From Teredinibacter turnerae (lineage in GTDB: Bacteria; Pseudomonadota; Gammaproteobacteria; Pseudomonadales; Cellvibrionaceae): a stretch of DNA of 64,000 nt. Location: NCBI RefSeq assembly GCF_037935975.1, contig NZ_CP149817.1:3286001-3350000 (forward strand). The letters run 5' to 3'. Below the pieces are notes generated by a model. It saw only the letters and a program-made list of their open reading frames with translations, did no database searches and was not told where the DNA came from. Numbering within the stretch: the first letter of the stretch is position 1; every line of letters starts with the position of its first letter. Shown here one piece after another: positions 48,731-57,339 of this stretch. Both the position numbers and the translations under genes were made by a program.

Positions 48731-49267
48731 CTAACCTCCCGCCGTTATCGAAGCTGTATCAAAAACCGGAGCAGCCTGCACATCAGCGGCCACCCGGTTC
48801 ACGGCGAGTGAAATATTGCGGAACCCCTGTTGGCGGCAGGTTTGCATCACGCTCTTAATTAAGTCGTAGGATGTATCTTTGTGGCCCATGATCGTAAGGC
48901 TGAGGCCGTTTTCCTGCTGATAAGCATTAAGTTCACCCAGCTTCTCTTTGTGAGCCGTCAGGCGTGCTTGCAGGGGCTCAATAAATTCTTCCGGCGCCGC
49001 GAGAATTGCGTCCAGATCTATCACCTCCTCATCACCAAGCCATAGCTGATATTCGCCAATTTTAATCAGCAGGTCTGCATGAGGGGCTTTACCTGAACTG
49101 GAGTCAGGCAGTTTGACAAATTTTGCCTGTTCAATCGTCTGGCTGTCGCCTGAGTTCAAGAGTAAAAAGAACACCAGAATGGTAAAAATATCCATCAGCG
49201 CAATAAGGCTTAATCTCGCTTGCGGCGGCTTGTTTTCTCGCGGGACAAATACACTTTGACCAATCAC
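48731..49267 (-). CDS. ExbD/TolR-type motor protein, copy 2 (membrane Asp present)
   Basis: A 178-residue protein with a membrane helix LSLIALMDIFTILVFFLLL; Asp26 occupies the position of the proton-carrying aspartate of ExbD/TolR. The rest is a periplasmic domain ending in the TolR-like GHKDTSYDLIKSVMQTCRQQGF segment. It starts with GTG overlapping the first ExbD-type stop by four bases (GTGA), so the two are produced in equal ratio. Confidence 0.92.
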   Translation of the reverse strand: MIGQSVFVPRENKPPQARLSLIALMDIFTILVFFLLLNSGDSQTIEQAKFVKLPDSSSGKAPHADLLIKIGEYQLWLGDEEVIDLDAILAAPEEFIEPLQARLTAHKEKLGELNAYQQENGLSLTIMGHKDTSYDLIKSVMQTCRQQGFRNISLAVNRVAADVQAAPVFDTASITAGG

Positions 49268-49776
49268 GGCGCATCCCCCAGTGAGAGTTCTGGAAACAAT
49301 TCGATTTCCACAACACTGGCCGCCACTGTTGTTTTAAAAGACTTAACGGTTTGCATGGTGCTGATCAACGTCTGGTACGGCAATTTTTTCGCGGAGCGAA
49401 CGACTGCGTTACGTTTTTCCGGCAATTGCCGTTTTACTTCCTGTAAAACCTGCGACAACATTAAGTAATCGTACCCTGTTACTTCATCGCCAGATGCCAG
49501 AACCTCCGTTTTAAGCGGTATATCTTTAAGTACAACGTCCGTTGGGTACACCACCTGGAAGCCGGAATCGGTAACAATAACTTCCAACTGTGACTGGGAC
49601 TCGTTGCTGTTGTAGGCGCCGCCAGTCAGATCTGGCAGCTTCACATCAAGCACGGTAATCTGGGTGAACGTCATGCTCAGCAAAAGCACCGGAACCAGTA
49701 CAATCATCAGATTCATGAACGAGGTGACGTCCAGTTCAGAATCGTCCGTACCTTTATAGCTAAATCGACCGATCAT
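49264..49776 (-). CDS. ExbD/TolR-type motor protein, copy 1 (Asn in place of membrane Asp)
   Basis: A 170-residue ExbD/TolR homologue: membrane helix SFMNLMIVLVPVLLLSMTF, then a periplasmic domain with LDVKLPDL, KRQLPEKRNAVVRSAKKLPYQTLISTM. At the position of the catalytic membrane aspartate it has Asn22 (codon AAT). The acidic residues nearest are Glu14 and Asp16 just before the helix. The downstream partner at 48731 retains the Asp, so a heteromeric stator with one active subunit is likely; this is inference. Confidence 0.9.
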   Translation of the reverse strand: MIGRFSYKGTDDSELDVTSFMNLMIVLVPVLLLSMTFTQITVLDVKLPDLTGGAYNSNESQSQLEVIVTDSGFQVVYPTDVVLKDIPLKTEVLASGDEVTGYDYLMLSQVLQEVKRQLPEKRNAVVRSAKKLPYQTLISTMQTVKSFKTTVAASVVEIELFPELSLGDAP

Positions 49777-49795
49777 GTTAGGCCCTCACCAGCTC

Positions 49796-50614
49796 TCAGG
49801 CGCCGCTCATACTGGGAGTGACCACAGAATTACCCTCGGTGATAATCTGTCCTGGGTTGATCTGCCCAGCCCCATGGTTTGGCGCAGGTTGCTGCGCTGG
49901 CGCCGCAGGTTGAACCATTTGTGGCGCCTGGGCGAAAGGTGATGCTGTAACATCTGGGCGAGGCATACCCGCTTCGATAAATCGGTGAAGCGTCATAATA
50001 TTTAAAAATTTCACCGCCGACATTTCGATACTGGTGACTATTTTTTTGGTCTTGTTTTGAATAACCGCATTCAATACCAGCAGTGGTATCGCCGCGATCA
50101 AACCAAATGCCGTCGTGTTCATCGCAACGGAAATGGATGACGAAAGTAGCGTAGACTTTTCTGCCGGGTCAGCGTTAGCCACCGCCGTAAACGCACCGAT
50201 AAGGCCGATAATCGTACCGAGCAGCCCCAGCAGGGTCGCCACATTTGCCAGCACAGCCAGATAACCAGTGCGAGCTTCGAGACGCGGCAGCGTTTCCAGC
50301 ATCCCCTCGTTCATCGCATTTTCAACATCCGCGCGCTGTTTGGAGACTTTCATCATATCCAGGCCACAACCAATAATGCGTACCACTGGTGCAGTTGACT
50401 CACGCGTATACATCTGCATTTTATCCATATCGGTTGTGCGCAATAGCGGAATAAAATCATCGAACGCTTTAATATTGCGCCGCTTTTCATAAGCCAAAAA
50501 CAACCAGCGTTCTACCGTGATCGCAATACCAATAAAAAAGACGATGGCGATTGGAATAAGAAAAAAGCCACCCTCCTGAAAAAACTTTACGATAATACTG
50601 TACGCATCAGCCAT
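49796..50614 (-). CDS. TolQ/ExbB/MotA-type proton channel protein
   Basis: A 272-residue inner-membrane protein with three helices: GGFFLIPIAIVFFIGIAITVERWLF (about 17-40), a pair after the cytoplasmic domain with ANVATLLGLLGTIIGLIGAF (about 125-145) and SVAMNTTAFGLIAAIPLLVLNAVI (about 163-190). These are the TolQ/ExbB signatures with the conserved Thr residues of the proton path. The C-terminal 50 residues are Pro/Ala/Gln-rich. ATG 50614 follows GAGAG; an in-frame GTG lies at 50623. It precedes the two ExbD genes, as in TolQR and ExbBD loci. Confidence 0.94.
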   Translation of the reverse strand: MADAYSIIVKFFQEGGFFLIPIAIVFFIGIAITVERWLFLAYEKRRNIKAFDDFIPLLRTTDMDKMQMYTRESTAPVVRIIGCGLDMMKVSKQRADVENAMNEGMLETLPRLEARTGYLAVLANVATLLGLLGTIIGLIGAFTAVANADPAEKSTLLSSSISVAMNTTAFGLIAAIPLLVLNAVIQNKTKKIVTSIEMSAVKFLNIMTLHRFIEAGMPRPDVTASPFAQAPQMVQPAAPAQQPAPNHGAGQINPGQIITEGNSVVTPSMSGA

Positions 50615-50631
50615 AACTCTCACTCTCTCGT

Positions 50632-50967
50632 TTATTCAGCGGCGACGGGGGTTTCGAGATTCATCTCGTCATAAACATTCATGGAGCGCACCATCACATC
50701 GCGATCCACTAAATTCAGCGTTCCATCGTGTTTAACATCCAGATTCCATTGCAATTTGTCTGGCGTAGATGTGCCCTGCCAGGGGATAAAATAGCTCACC
50801 GCAGGCTGTTCCTTGTCGCCAACAAACGTCGATTCCAATTTGTAATAGGTCGCATCGGCGCGACCTTCTGGCTGCAATTCCTGATTTTTATCTTTGTCCG
50901 CAGACCACACACTAGAACTCACACTCAGCGCTAACAGCACTGAGGCAATTTTTCCGAATAAAGTCAT
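50632..50967 (-). CDS. Small exported protein of unknown function
   Basis: A 111-residue product with a signal peptide (MTLFGKIASVLLALSVSSSVWSA) cleaved before DKDKN. The mature part is rich in beta-type segments (YYKLESTFVGDKEQPAVSYFIPW) and Asp/Glu. Its start overlaps the TPR lipoprotein stop by four bases, so translation is coupled. I do not recognise the family; a small periplasmic component of the complex is a reasonable inference. Confidence 0.75.
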   Translation of the reverse strand: MTLFGKIASVLLALSVSSSVWSADKDKNQELQPEGRADATYYKLESTFVGDKEQPAVSYFIPWQGTSTPDKLQWNLDVKHDGTLNLVDRDVMVRSMNVYDEMNLETPVAAE

Positions 50968-51758
50968 ACGCCATCTCCTGCTACAGAAACACTGTGCGCT
51001 GGCTTACCAGCGCGAATACTGTAATCTACGCCTGTGCGCTCGCGAATCTCGGCAAGCCAGGTGGCGACTTCGCCTTCGCGGTTGCCAGACAAAAACTGAT
51101 AAGCTTCCATATGCTGTTGCGCAAGCAGGGGTTTATTCATATAAACGTCATACAAAATGGCAAGGTTGAGATGCGCTTCTGGAAAATCCTTCCACAATGC
51201 CAGCGCCTGCGCATAGTAATTTTGCGCAACGACGAACTGCCCCTGTAACCGACGCACTTTAGCCAGGCGGAGGTAGGCATTTACATTCTCCGGGTTAGTT
51301 GTAATCGCCTGCTCATACAGGGTGGCTGCATCGTCTAGTCGTTGCTCCTGAAGCGCGATATCACCCAACATCACCTTCGGGCCCGAAAGTTCTCTGGCCT
51401 TATCAACGAGTTTTTCCAATATTTGCTTTGCCTCGCCATAGGACTCTGCTCGAAAGGCGCGTCTGGCGGCAATAAATTGTGCAACGGTTTCTTTTTTAAT
51501 GCGGCCTGTTTGCACAGCATAAGGGTTTGCAGCCACCTCATACGGTAGCAACACCCCTTCTTTGTCAAAACTGTCCACTGGCAGGTAACTTTCAGTAGGC
51601 AGGACGACAGGGACAACCTCTGCGGATACCAGAGGGTCCTTTACGCTAGTGCCGCCACAACCGGCTAATCCGAGTAACACAGCCAGAAAACAACAAGCTC
51701 CGGCAGTACGACGCTTGGCTAATTCTGAACAAAAAGATTTAACGAATTTCATCGCCAT
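50964..51758 (-). CDS. TPR lipoprotein (small)
   Basis: A 264-residue protein with signal to LGLAGC (lipobox) and TPR repeats at about residues 95-215 (AKQILEKLVDKARELSGPKVMLGDIALQEQRLDDAATLYEQAITTNPENVNAYLRLAKV). TPR lipoproteins such as GltE/AglT are part of the gliding machine; this protein is shorter. Its 5' end overlaps the end of the 947-residue gene by 20 bases. ATG 51758 has an alternative two codons later. Confidence 0.85.
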   Translation of the reverse strand: MAMKFVKSFCSELAKRRTAGACCFLAVLLGLAGCGGTSVKDPLVSAEVVPVVLPTESYLPVDSFDKEGVLLPYEVAANPYAVQTGRIKKETVAQFIAARRAFRAESYGEAKQILEKLVDKARELSGPKVMLGDIALQEQRLDDAATLYEQAITTNPENVNAYLRLAKVRRLQGQFVVAQNYYAQALALWKDFPEAHLNLAILYDVYMNKPLLAQQHMEAYQFLSGNREGEVATWLAEIRERTGVDYSIRAGKPAHSVSVAGDGV

Positions 51759-54582
51759 AACTCACAATGATTTCCTGTTTGGCAAATCGTATAGGGTTCA
51801 ACGCTTGCATTTCAGTAAAACTTTTTTCGATCCAAGGATTAAATTCGCCATCCCAGGCTCGGCTTACGTTGGCGGTGTGAACTTCACGGGCCAGATCTTC
51901 AAATGGCACCGCCTGTTGCTCGATAATTTCGCGATAAGTTGCTTTATCGCTTGCTGATAACCCCGACGGTACGGGGGAGCTGCGCAACTCTGTTGCAAAC
52001 ACCTGATACAGGCTGCCAATCTTGTAACTTGACTCTGTAACAAACGCCAAAATGCCGTATTCCGCTGCTTGTTGATAACGCTGTAACGCACTTTGCAATT
52101 TTTCATTTTTACGCGGGAGACTTTTGATTAACGGCAGTCGTAATCGGGTTTTATTAAACTCGGCAGCAAAATAATTACCGTATTCCATATTTGCCCACGC
52201 CCCCAGCCAACGGCTCCGATCCGTGCGCAAATTGCCGCCTTTGCGGTCGCCATCGATGATACGCCTAAGCCAGTACAGCTTTTTGCCCTCCTCACCCATC
52301 GCTTCGTAGTTAGTGGCAAGGTGATAACGGGCTTCCATTCGGGGTGCGAATGGCGTCTCATATCGATAAGCATAACTTTTAAACAAATCGGCGGCTGCGG
52401 CGTGGTTCTTGTTTTTTTCATGCATAGTCGCAGCCAGAAAGTGCGCTTCACGTCGCACCTCGGCCTCAGCATCTTTGTTCATCAGGTACTCATACGCCGT
52501 TGCTGCCAACGCCCACTGCTCACTTTGCTCATACGCGAATGCCAGCTGGCGGGGAAAGTTTACAGCCAAGGTGTGCTCCGGGTAGCTCGCCATCAGTTCT
52601 TGTAACTCTGGGATGGCACGCTCCCATTCTTCAAGTGTTAACAGAATGGTGACTGCGTCGTATTGCGCCGTTGCGCGAATTTCTGCGTCTGGCGTAAGCG
52701 ACTTGATTTTTAAAAAGTGGTTCGCCGCGTCAAGGTTCGCCTCGCCCGTCGCCAACTGTTCGGCGCGTTTGTATATGGCCGTCGCCAGCCGCTCACTCAC
52801 CTGCGTGTATTCATCACTATCCGACGCGATCAAATCTCGCTGACGTGCATAGCTCGTTTCAGCTGCCGCATAGTCCTCCAGCTTGATATAGGAATGCGCC
52901 ATAATCCCGTACGCAGTTTTCTTAAGACTTTTGTCAAGGTTGGTATTGTTCACTATTAGCGCTTGCGTAATATCGATAGCACGCTGATATTGATCAATAT
53001 CGAACATCGCTTCCGCTGCACTGGTAAGCACCGCAGGGCTGCGCTTATCGCTATCGAAGGTTTCGGCAAACTGCAGCATGCTCTCAACTGCGCTGGACTG
53101 CCATTTACGCGCTGCTCGCGACCCGTCTTTCAATGCGCTGACAATCCGTTCATAACATATGATGGCTCCATAGCCTGCATCTGCGGCTTTGTCTTTTGCG
53201 CTGGCGCCCACAGGCTGATAAGCCACCAGTTCATAGTCAACCACCGCTTGTTCGTATAACTCTGCCTGAAACAGCACCTCCGCTTTCAAAAAGCGCATAG
53301 TATCCACGGCTGGGTCTTGCGGAAAGGTCTCTATAAATTCCTGGTAATAGCCAGCAGCCAGCGTTAGGGATGAAACAGCCTCTTGCTTGCGCGCAGATTT
53401 TTTTGCACCCTCCAGCGGCGGTTCTGCATCGGCAGAGGTACTGGCCAAAAGATCTTGACCGGTCGCGTGGTAATGTTGAGCAAGCACTTGTAAATATCCC
53501 TTGATTACCGGCTCTACATCGTCGCGCAACGCTTGTTTCGCGCCAGGAAAATTGGAGTGGATTCCATAGGCCTCAACATAGGTTGCTTTTTCTTCCAGCG
53601 CGGCTGTTGGGAATCCGCCTTGCTCATAAGTTTCGACAAGTTTTTTGTGAAGATTCGGCGCTTTTTCCGAGCGAGGATATTCGAGTACGTATGATTTGAA
53701 GGCGTCTGCCGATTCTTGATATAACTCCTTCTCAAGATAGAAATCACCCAGCGTTTCGTATAGCAGCCAAACATAAGACGCGTTGGCAAGGCCATCCACC
53801 GTTTTAATTGCCGCAGCACCACCAAGTTTGTCCAACGCGAGACTCATGGAATGCAGACTGTCTTTTACCATCGATTGCTGCGGCTTTGCCAAAGTCGCTA
53901 CATCAGAAGCGTCTCCAAACAGATTTTTCATCACATAGACATAGGACGTTAAACTGCCGCGGTAATTGTGCTGTTTGTAGCGCGACCACCCCAACATGTA
54001 GTGGGCGTTGACCTGAAATTTTTCAGCGCTAGACTGAGTGACAGCAAAGTACGCTTGCTCGGCCTGTTTGTAGCGCTGGGCGCTGAAATATATATCACCT
54101 TTGCGAAAATAGGCCTCGCCAATGTTTGGGTAGTATGGGTGCCGTGACGTTAATTGTTCCAGCATGCGCAATGCTTCTGCCTGCTTACCTTCCATATCAT
54201 AAGCTTTCGCCAACTGGTACAACACTTCCGCATTGTCCGGTGAGTTCGGGTATTTCTCTAAAATTTCTTTGTAGGATTTAATGGCATCGAGATAATAGCT
54301 CTTCGAATAATCTGAGCTGTTTTGCGAATCCTGCACCCCTTCCATCATGTAAACATCTGCGATTCTGCGCTCGATTTGTTCCTTAAGTTGCTTGTCCTCA
54401 AACAGGTCAATTAACTCTTCGTACTCCGCCCGCACTTGCTGATGGTTCATTTTTTCTACCGGCGCTTCGGGTTCGCGTTCCGGCGAGTATTTCAGCTGGC
54501 CCAGAGTTTTAGAACCATGATTTGACGCGCAACCAGCCACCAGGAATGCAAGCAGCGAGAGAGATACCCAATGTTTATTCAT
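51739..54582 (-). CDS. Large TPR lipoprotein
   Basis: A 947-residue lipoprotein (signal MNKHWVSLSLLAFLVAGC) almost entirely made of TPR-like helical pairs, e.g. YKEILEKYPNSPDNAEVLYQLAKAYDMEGKQAEALRMLEQLTSRHP near residue 100 and AYRHFLxxYP-type units throughout. It has the general plan of the periplasmic TPR scaffold proteins of the Glt machine (GltD/AgmU), though no specific identity can be claimed. It starts 15 bp after the upstream TPR/coiled-coil gene stop. Confidence 0.87.
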   Translation of the reverse strand: MNKHWVSLSLLAFLVAGCASNHGSKTLGQLKYSPEREPEAPVEKMNHQQVRAEYEELIDLFEDKQLKEQIERRIADVYMMEGVQDSQNSSDYSKSYYLDAIKSYKEILEKYPNSPDNAEVLYQLAKAYDMEGKQAEALRMLEQLTSRHPYYPNIGEAYFRKGDIYFSAQRYKQAEQAYFAVTQSSAEKFQVNAHYMLGWSRYKQHNYRGSLTSYVYVMKNLFGDASDVATLAKPQQSMVKDSLHSMSLALDKLGGAAAIKTVDGLANASYVWLLYETLGDFYLEKELYQESADAFKSYVLEYPRSEKAPNLHKKLVETYEQGGFPTAALEEKATYVEAYGIHSNFPGAKQALRDDVEPVIKGYLQVLAQHYHATGQDLLASTSADAEPPLEGAKKSARKQEAVSSLTLAAGYYQEFIETFPQDPAVDTMRFLKAEVLFQAELYEQAVVDYELVAYQPVGASAKDKAADAGYGAIICYERIVSALKDGSRAARKWQSSAVESMLQFAETFDSDKRSPAVLTSAAEAMFDIDQYQRAIDITQALIVNNTNLDKSLKKTAYGIMAHSYIKLEDYAAAETSYARQRDLIASDSDEYTQVSERLATAIYKRAEQLATGEANLDAANHFLKIKSLTPDAEIRATAQYDAVTILLTLEEWERAIPELQELMASYPEHTLAVNFPRQLAFAYEQSEQWALAATAYEYLMNKDAEAEVRREAHFLAATMHEKNKNHAAAADLFKSYAYRYETPFAPRMEARYHLATNYEAMGEEGKKLYWLRRIIDGDRKGGNLRTDRSRWLGAWANMEYGNYFAAEFNKTRLRLPLIKSLPRKNEKLQSALQRYQQAAEYGILAFVTESSYKIGSLYQVFATELRSSPVPSGLSASDKATYREIIEQQAVPFEDLAREVHTANVSRAWDGEFNPWIEKSFTEMQALNPIRFAKQEIIVSYGDEIR

Positions 54583-54597
54583 GCCTAAGGCCTGCCG

Positions 54598-56439
54598 TTA
54601 TTCAGTCGTTGACGAACTGGAACGCGTATGTTCAAGCTCCAGTAAAGTTGAATCGAACAACCGGGCTTTTGCCAGACGCGATTGTGCCCAGTAATAGTTC
54701 ATTCGTTCTTCATGTTTGGCTAATTCGAGATTAACAAGCTTGCGCATCACGGGCTCCAGCATGGATATAAGCTCGCGCGTTTGCGCCAGTGCCGATTCGA
54801 TACGCCGGTGATTCACAGCAACCAAGACACTGTGCTCAGCCGGGCGAACATACGGCTCTTTAATTCGCGATACTTGCTGAATCTTGTCGTCCAAGAGTGT
54901 CAGATCCCGCTCGACGCTTTCGAGCAGCACCTGAAAACGCTCGGTAGCGGCTTCAGACAATGTTAAGGTATTCAGCCGAATTTCCGCTTTCTGATCTTTT
55001 AAGCGCGCATTTAAATCGCGACTTCGCGCTAGAATCTGCTCGAGTTCTCCGTCACCGGATTCACCCGCCATGTTTTTCAGAATTAATTGGTGCTGCTCAC
55101 TTTGCGAGAGCCAATAGGTAAGGTTGTCGTCAAGCGTGTAAAGGGCAGCAAGATCCTTGAGTGTTTCGTTAAACGGATTACTCGCCATTAAATCAATTAA
55201 AAACGGGGTGAGCTTACGGTAGTCCACAGAGGCATTAGCACGATACCAATCAGTTTCGTCCATAATCACCTCAAGGTTCTCAATAAACTCCCGAGGCACA
55301 TCCTGCTTGGCAATAATCGCGCGGGCTTCGCGCAAAGTTGCGATTCCCTCTTTAAAAGCTTTTTCGGCGAGCAAATTACTCTTCAAGGCTTTGCGCGGCG
55401 AACCCTCTTGCTCATAGAGATGAGCCAGCAATACCTTGGCTTCCTGCACTTCGGCAATGGCAATATTGCGTTGATCGAGCAACTGCAGTGCTGGAATCGC
55501 CGATGCAAACTGTTTTAATTTTATCGCCGCCCAAGCATAGGACAGCAAAGCGCGATTCGAGTAAAGTCCGGTTGTTCGTACCCCTCGCAGGTAATTCCAC
55601 GCACGAACCAGTTCACCCGCTTGCGTCGCCAACTGTGCTAAGCCGTGCTTGGCACGGTCAGAAAGCGCCTGCAACTCTCGATTATCGCCGGCATAGTTGG
55701 CAAGCTGTTCAAGGGCCTTTACACCCTCCTCGCTGGCACCGCTGCGCAACTGAGTCACCGCCATATTAAATAGCAGGTAGCCGTATTGTGGTGAACCGTC
55801 GGCCAGGCGCGACTGCTTTAATAGCGCTTTGCTATCGTCGCTCGTAGCCCCATTTAGAAGAGATGACAAATAGAGATAATCCAGGCGTATCTCCTGCGGC
55901 ACCTCGCCACGTATTTCCGCCAGCGCTCGCTTGGCCGCTTCAATCTCTGATTTGTTGTAGTAAAGCCGGGCCAGGTGGTACCAGGCGGCGTTTGCCACTG
56001 CCCGTTTATTCGTATTTGCCAACAGCGATTTAAACAAAGGTTCGGTCGCGTTGGGCATGCCGTAACTAAGCTGCATAACGCCTTTTAGGACCTGTGCAGA
56101 ATCCTGCAGTGCCACGCTGTTTTTATTTGTTTGTGCTACACTTTGTTCAACAAGGCTGAGGAAATAGTTTTGCTGATAAAAATCGAAAATAACAGGGCCA
56201 TAACTCAAATCTTCTCGACTGTTGATATGAGATTCTTGCGCGTGAACTGACGGCATTGCAAGCAAACAGGCATTCGCGCTTGTGACTACCGCGTAACGGA
56301 GCGATTGTCGACTCAGATTTTTCACTGCCACGTAACGTTTTTTAAACGCAGCGCACATACCTGCAAAAGCGCTGTTCGCCCACACCAATATATTTGCAAG
56401 CGTCAATACTACAGACCAATCAAACAGAGCTGCGACCAC
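54598..56439 (-). CDS. Exported TPR/coiled-coil protein
   Basis: A 613-residue product if GTG 56439 is used, which leaves only four bases after the upstream stop. An ATG at 56358 (586 residues) gives a more conventional signal peptide (hydrophobic VVTSANACLLAMPSVHA, cleavage before QES), so the start is uncertain. The mature part is helical with TPR-like pairs (about 110-370, e.g. AAWYHLARLYYNKSEIEAAKRALAEIR) and a C-terminal coiled coil (about 480-600, with ERDLTLLDDKIQQVS and LELAKHEERMNYYWAQ). Probably a periplasmic scaffold of the complex. Confidence 0.82.
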   Translation of the reverse strand: MVAALFDWSVVLTLANILVWANSAFAGMCAAFKKRYVAVKNLSRQSLRYAVVTSANACLLAMPSVHAQESHINSREDLSYGPVIFDFYQQNYFLSLVEQSVAQTNKNSVALQDSAQVLKGVMQLSYGMPNATEPLFKSLLANTNKRAVANAAWYHLARLYYNKSEIEAAKRALAEIRGEVPQEIRLDYLYLSSLLNGATSDDSKALLKQSRLADGSPQYGYLLFNMAVTQLRSGASEEGVKALEQLANYAGDNRELQALSDRAKHGLAQLATQAGELVRAWNYLRGVRTTGLYSNRALLSYAWAAIKLKQFASAIPALQLLDQRNIAIAEVQEAKVLLAHLYEQEGSPRKALKSNLLAEKAFKEGIATLREARAIIAKQDVPREFIENLEVIMDETDWYRANASVDYRKLTPFLIDLMASNPFNETLKDLAALYTLDDNLTYWLSQSEQHQLILKNMAGESGDGELEQILARSRDLNARLKDQKAEIRLNTLTLSEAATERFQVLLESVERDLTLLDDKIQQVSRIKEPYVRPAEHSVLVAVNHRRIESALAQTRELISMLEPVMRKLVNLELAKHEERMNYYWAQSRLAKARLFDSTLLELEHTRSSSSTTE

Positions 56440-56443
56440 ACAA

Positions 56444-57070
56444 TCACCAGCGTTTCAAAGTAAATTTTGGCTCCTGAATAGAACCGTCGTCAACTATAGC
56501 CAGCTCTAAAAATTCGCCACCAATGTTCTTTTCAAACGCCAGGTTTGCTGCGCGCTTATACGGACGACCGTCCTGACCAATGCCATTAAAAAACGCTGTG
56601 ATTTCGTGCATCCCCTCGTTCATGTTTGTCACATAAAGGCGATGAATACCACCGCGCTCCATTGCGGTTCGCTGCTTGTCGGAGTAAACATGCGTTGCCA
56701 CCAGCTTGCCGTCAATTTTCAACTTGATGCTGTCGAGCTTAAAAAACTGGCCTGTGGTAACAGAAACAAAAACGGTGTAACGGGTGTTGGAAGGAAAAAG
56801 CAACTTTTCTTCCATTTGCCGTAAATCCTTGTTTAGCGTAATCACCTCTGCTTTCAAATTTTGAATGCTGTTGGCAATCGCTTTTAAATCCTGCAATTCG
56901 CTAAGCGCGCCATCGTCCGACTCTGCGGTAACGTGCTGAACATCAATATTCGCGGCCCATGACGTATCGCTTGATGGTGTAACGTTATTTTCTTCTCTCT
57001 CAGCATGGACGAGCAGCGCTTCGCTCATTACCACACATACGGCAATGGCTTTAATTAAGGCTTTCCACAT
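56444..57070 (-). CDS. Exported coiled-coil/beta-domain protein, first gene of the machine operon
   Basis: A 208-residue product with a signal peptide (MWKALIKAIAVCVVMSEALLVHA) cleaved before EREEN. ATG 57070 was preferred over ATG 57094 for its GAGAG SD. A coiled coil (about 60-100, LKAIANSIQNLKAEVITLNKDLRQMEEKLL) precedes a beta domain with TRYTVFVSVTTGQFFKLDSIKLKIDGKLVATHVYSD and GMHEITAFFNG. I do not recognise a named family. As the promoter-proximal gene it is probably a structural periplasmic component. Confidence 0.78.
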   Translation of the reverse strand: MWKALIKAIAVCVVMSEALLVHAEREENNVTPSSDTSWAANIDVQHVTAESDDGALSELQDLKAIANSIQNLKAEVITLNKDLRQMEEKLLFPSNTRYTVFVSVTTGQFFKLDSIKLKIDGKLVATHVYSDKQRTAMERGGIHRLYVTNMNEGMHEITAFFNGIGQDGRPYKRAANLAFEKNIGGEFLELAIVDDGSIQEPKFTLKRW

Positions 57071-57092
57071 GTTTTCTCTCACACAACCCAAC

Positions 57093-57122
57093 ACTATATT
57101 TAGAGGCGTCGCGAAACGTCAT
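57093..57122 (-). promoter_or_regulatory. Candidate promoter of the machine operon
   Basis: On the minus strand, ATGACG (57117-57122) and TATAGT (57093-57098) are separated by 18 bp, upstream of the first operon gene. Both hexamers are imperfect. Confidence 0.35.
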
Positions 57123-57168
57123 TTTATTGTCACTTTAAGCGCGAAATTACCGCGAACTCACACTCAAA

Positions 57169-57189
57169 AGTATGTATTTAAAACATACT
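57169..57189. promoter_or_regulatory. Palindrome in the divergent control region
   Basis: AGTATGT and ACATACT form a perfect 7-bp inverted repeat around ATTTAAA. It lies between the machine operon and the divergently transcribed beta-barrel gene and could be an operator for both. Confidence 0.4.
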
Positions 57190-57339
57190 AGAATTCATAT
57201 TTCATTCCTATCTAAGGAGAGTCTCGAATAGTTAATTTGAGAACCAGATAACAACATCGATGAGACGAGTTTATTTATTATTTTTGGTCTTCGTTTTACA
57301 ACCTGATCGCAGCTCACCCGCTGCCAAAAGAGCAATATT

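Noticed and set aside
47762-50614. Ordinary TonB-ExbB-ExbD iron-uptake system
   Set aside because: No TonB-dependent receptor is adjacent, there are two ExbD genes, the TonB-like protein ends in an AgmX/PglI-type domain, and the operon includes large TPR proteins.
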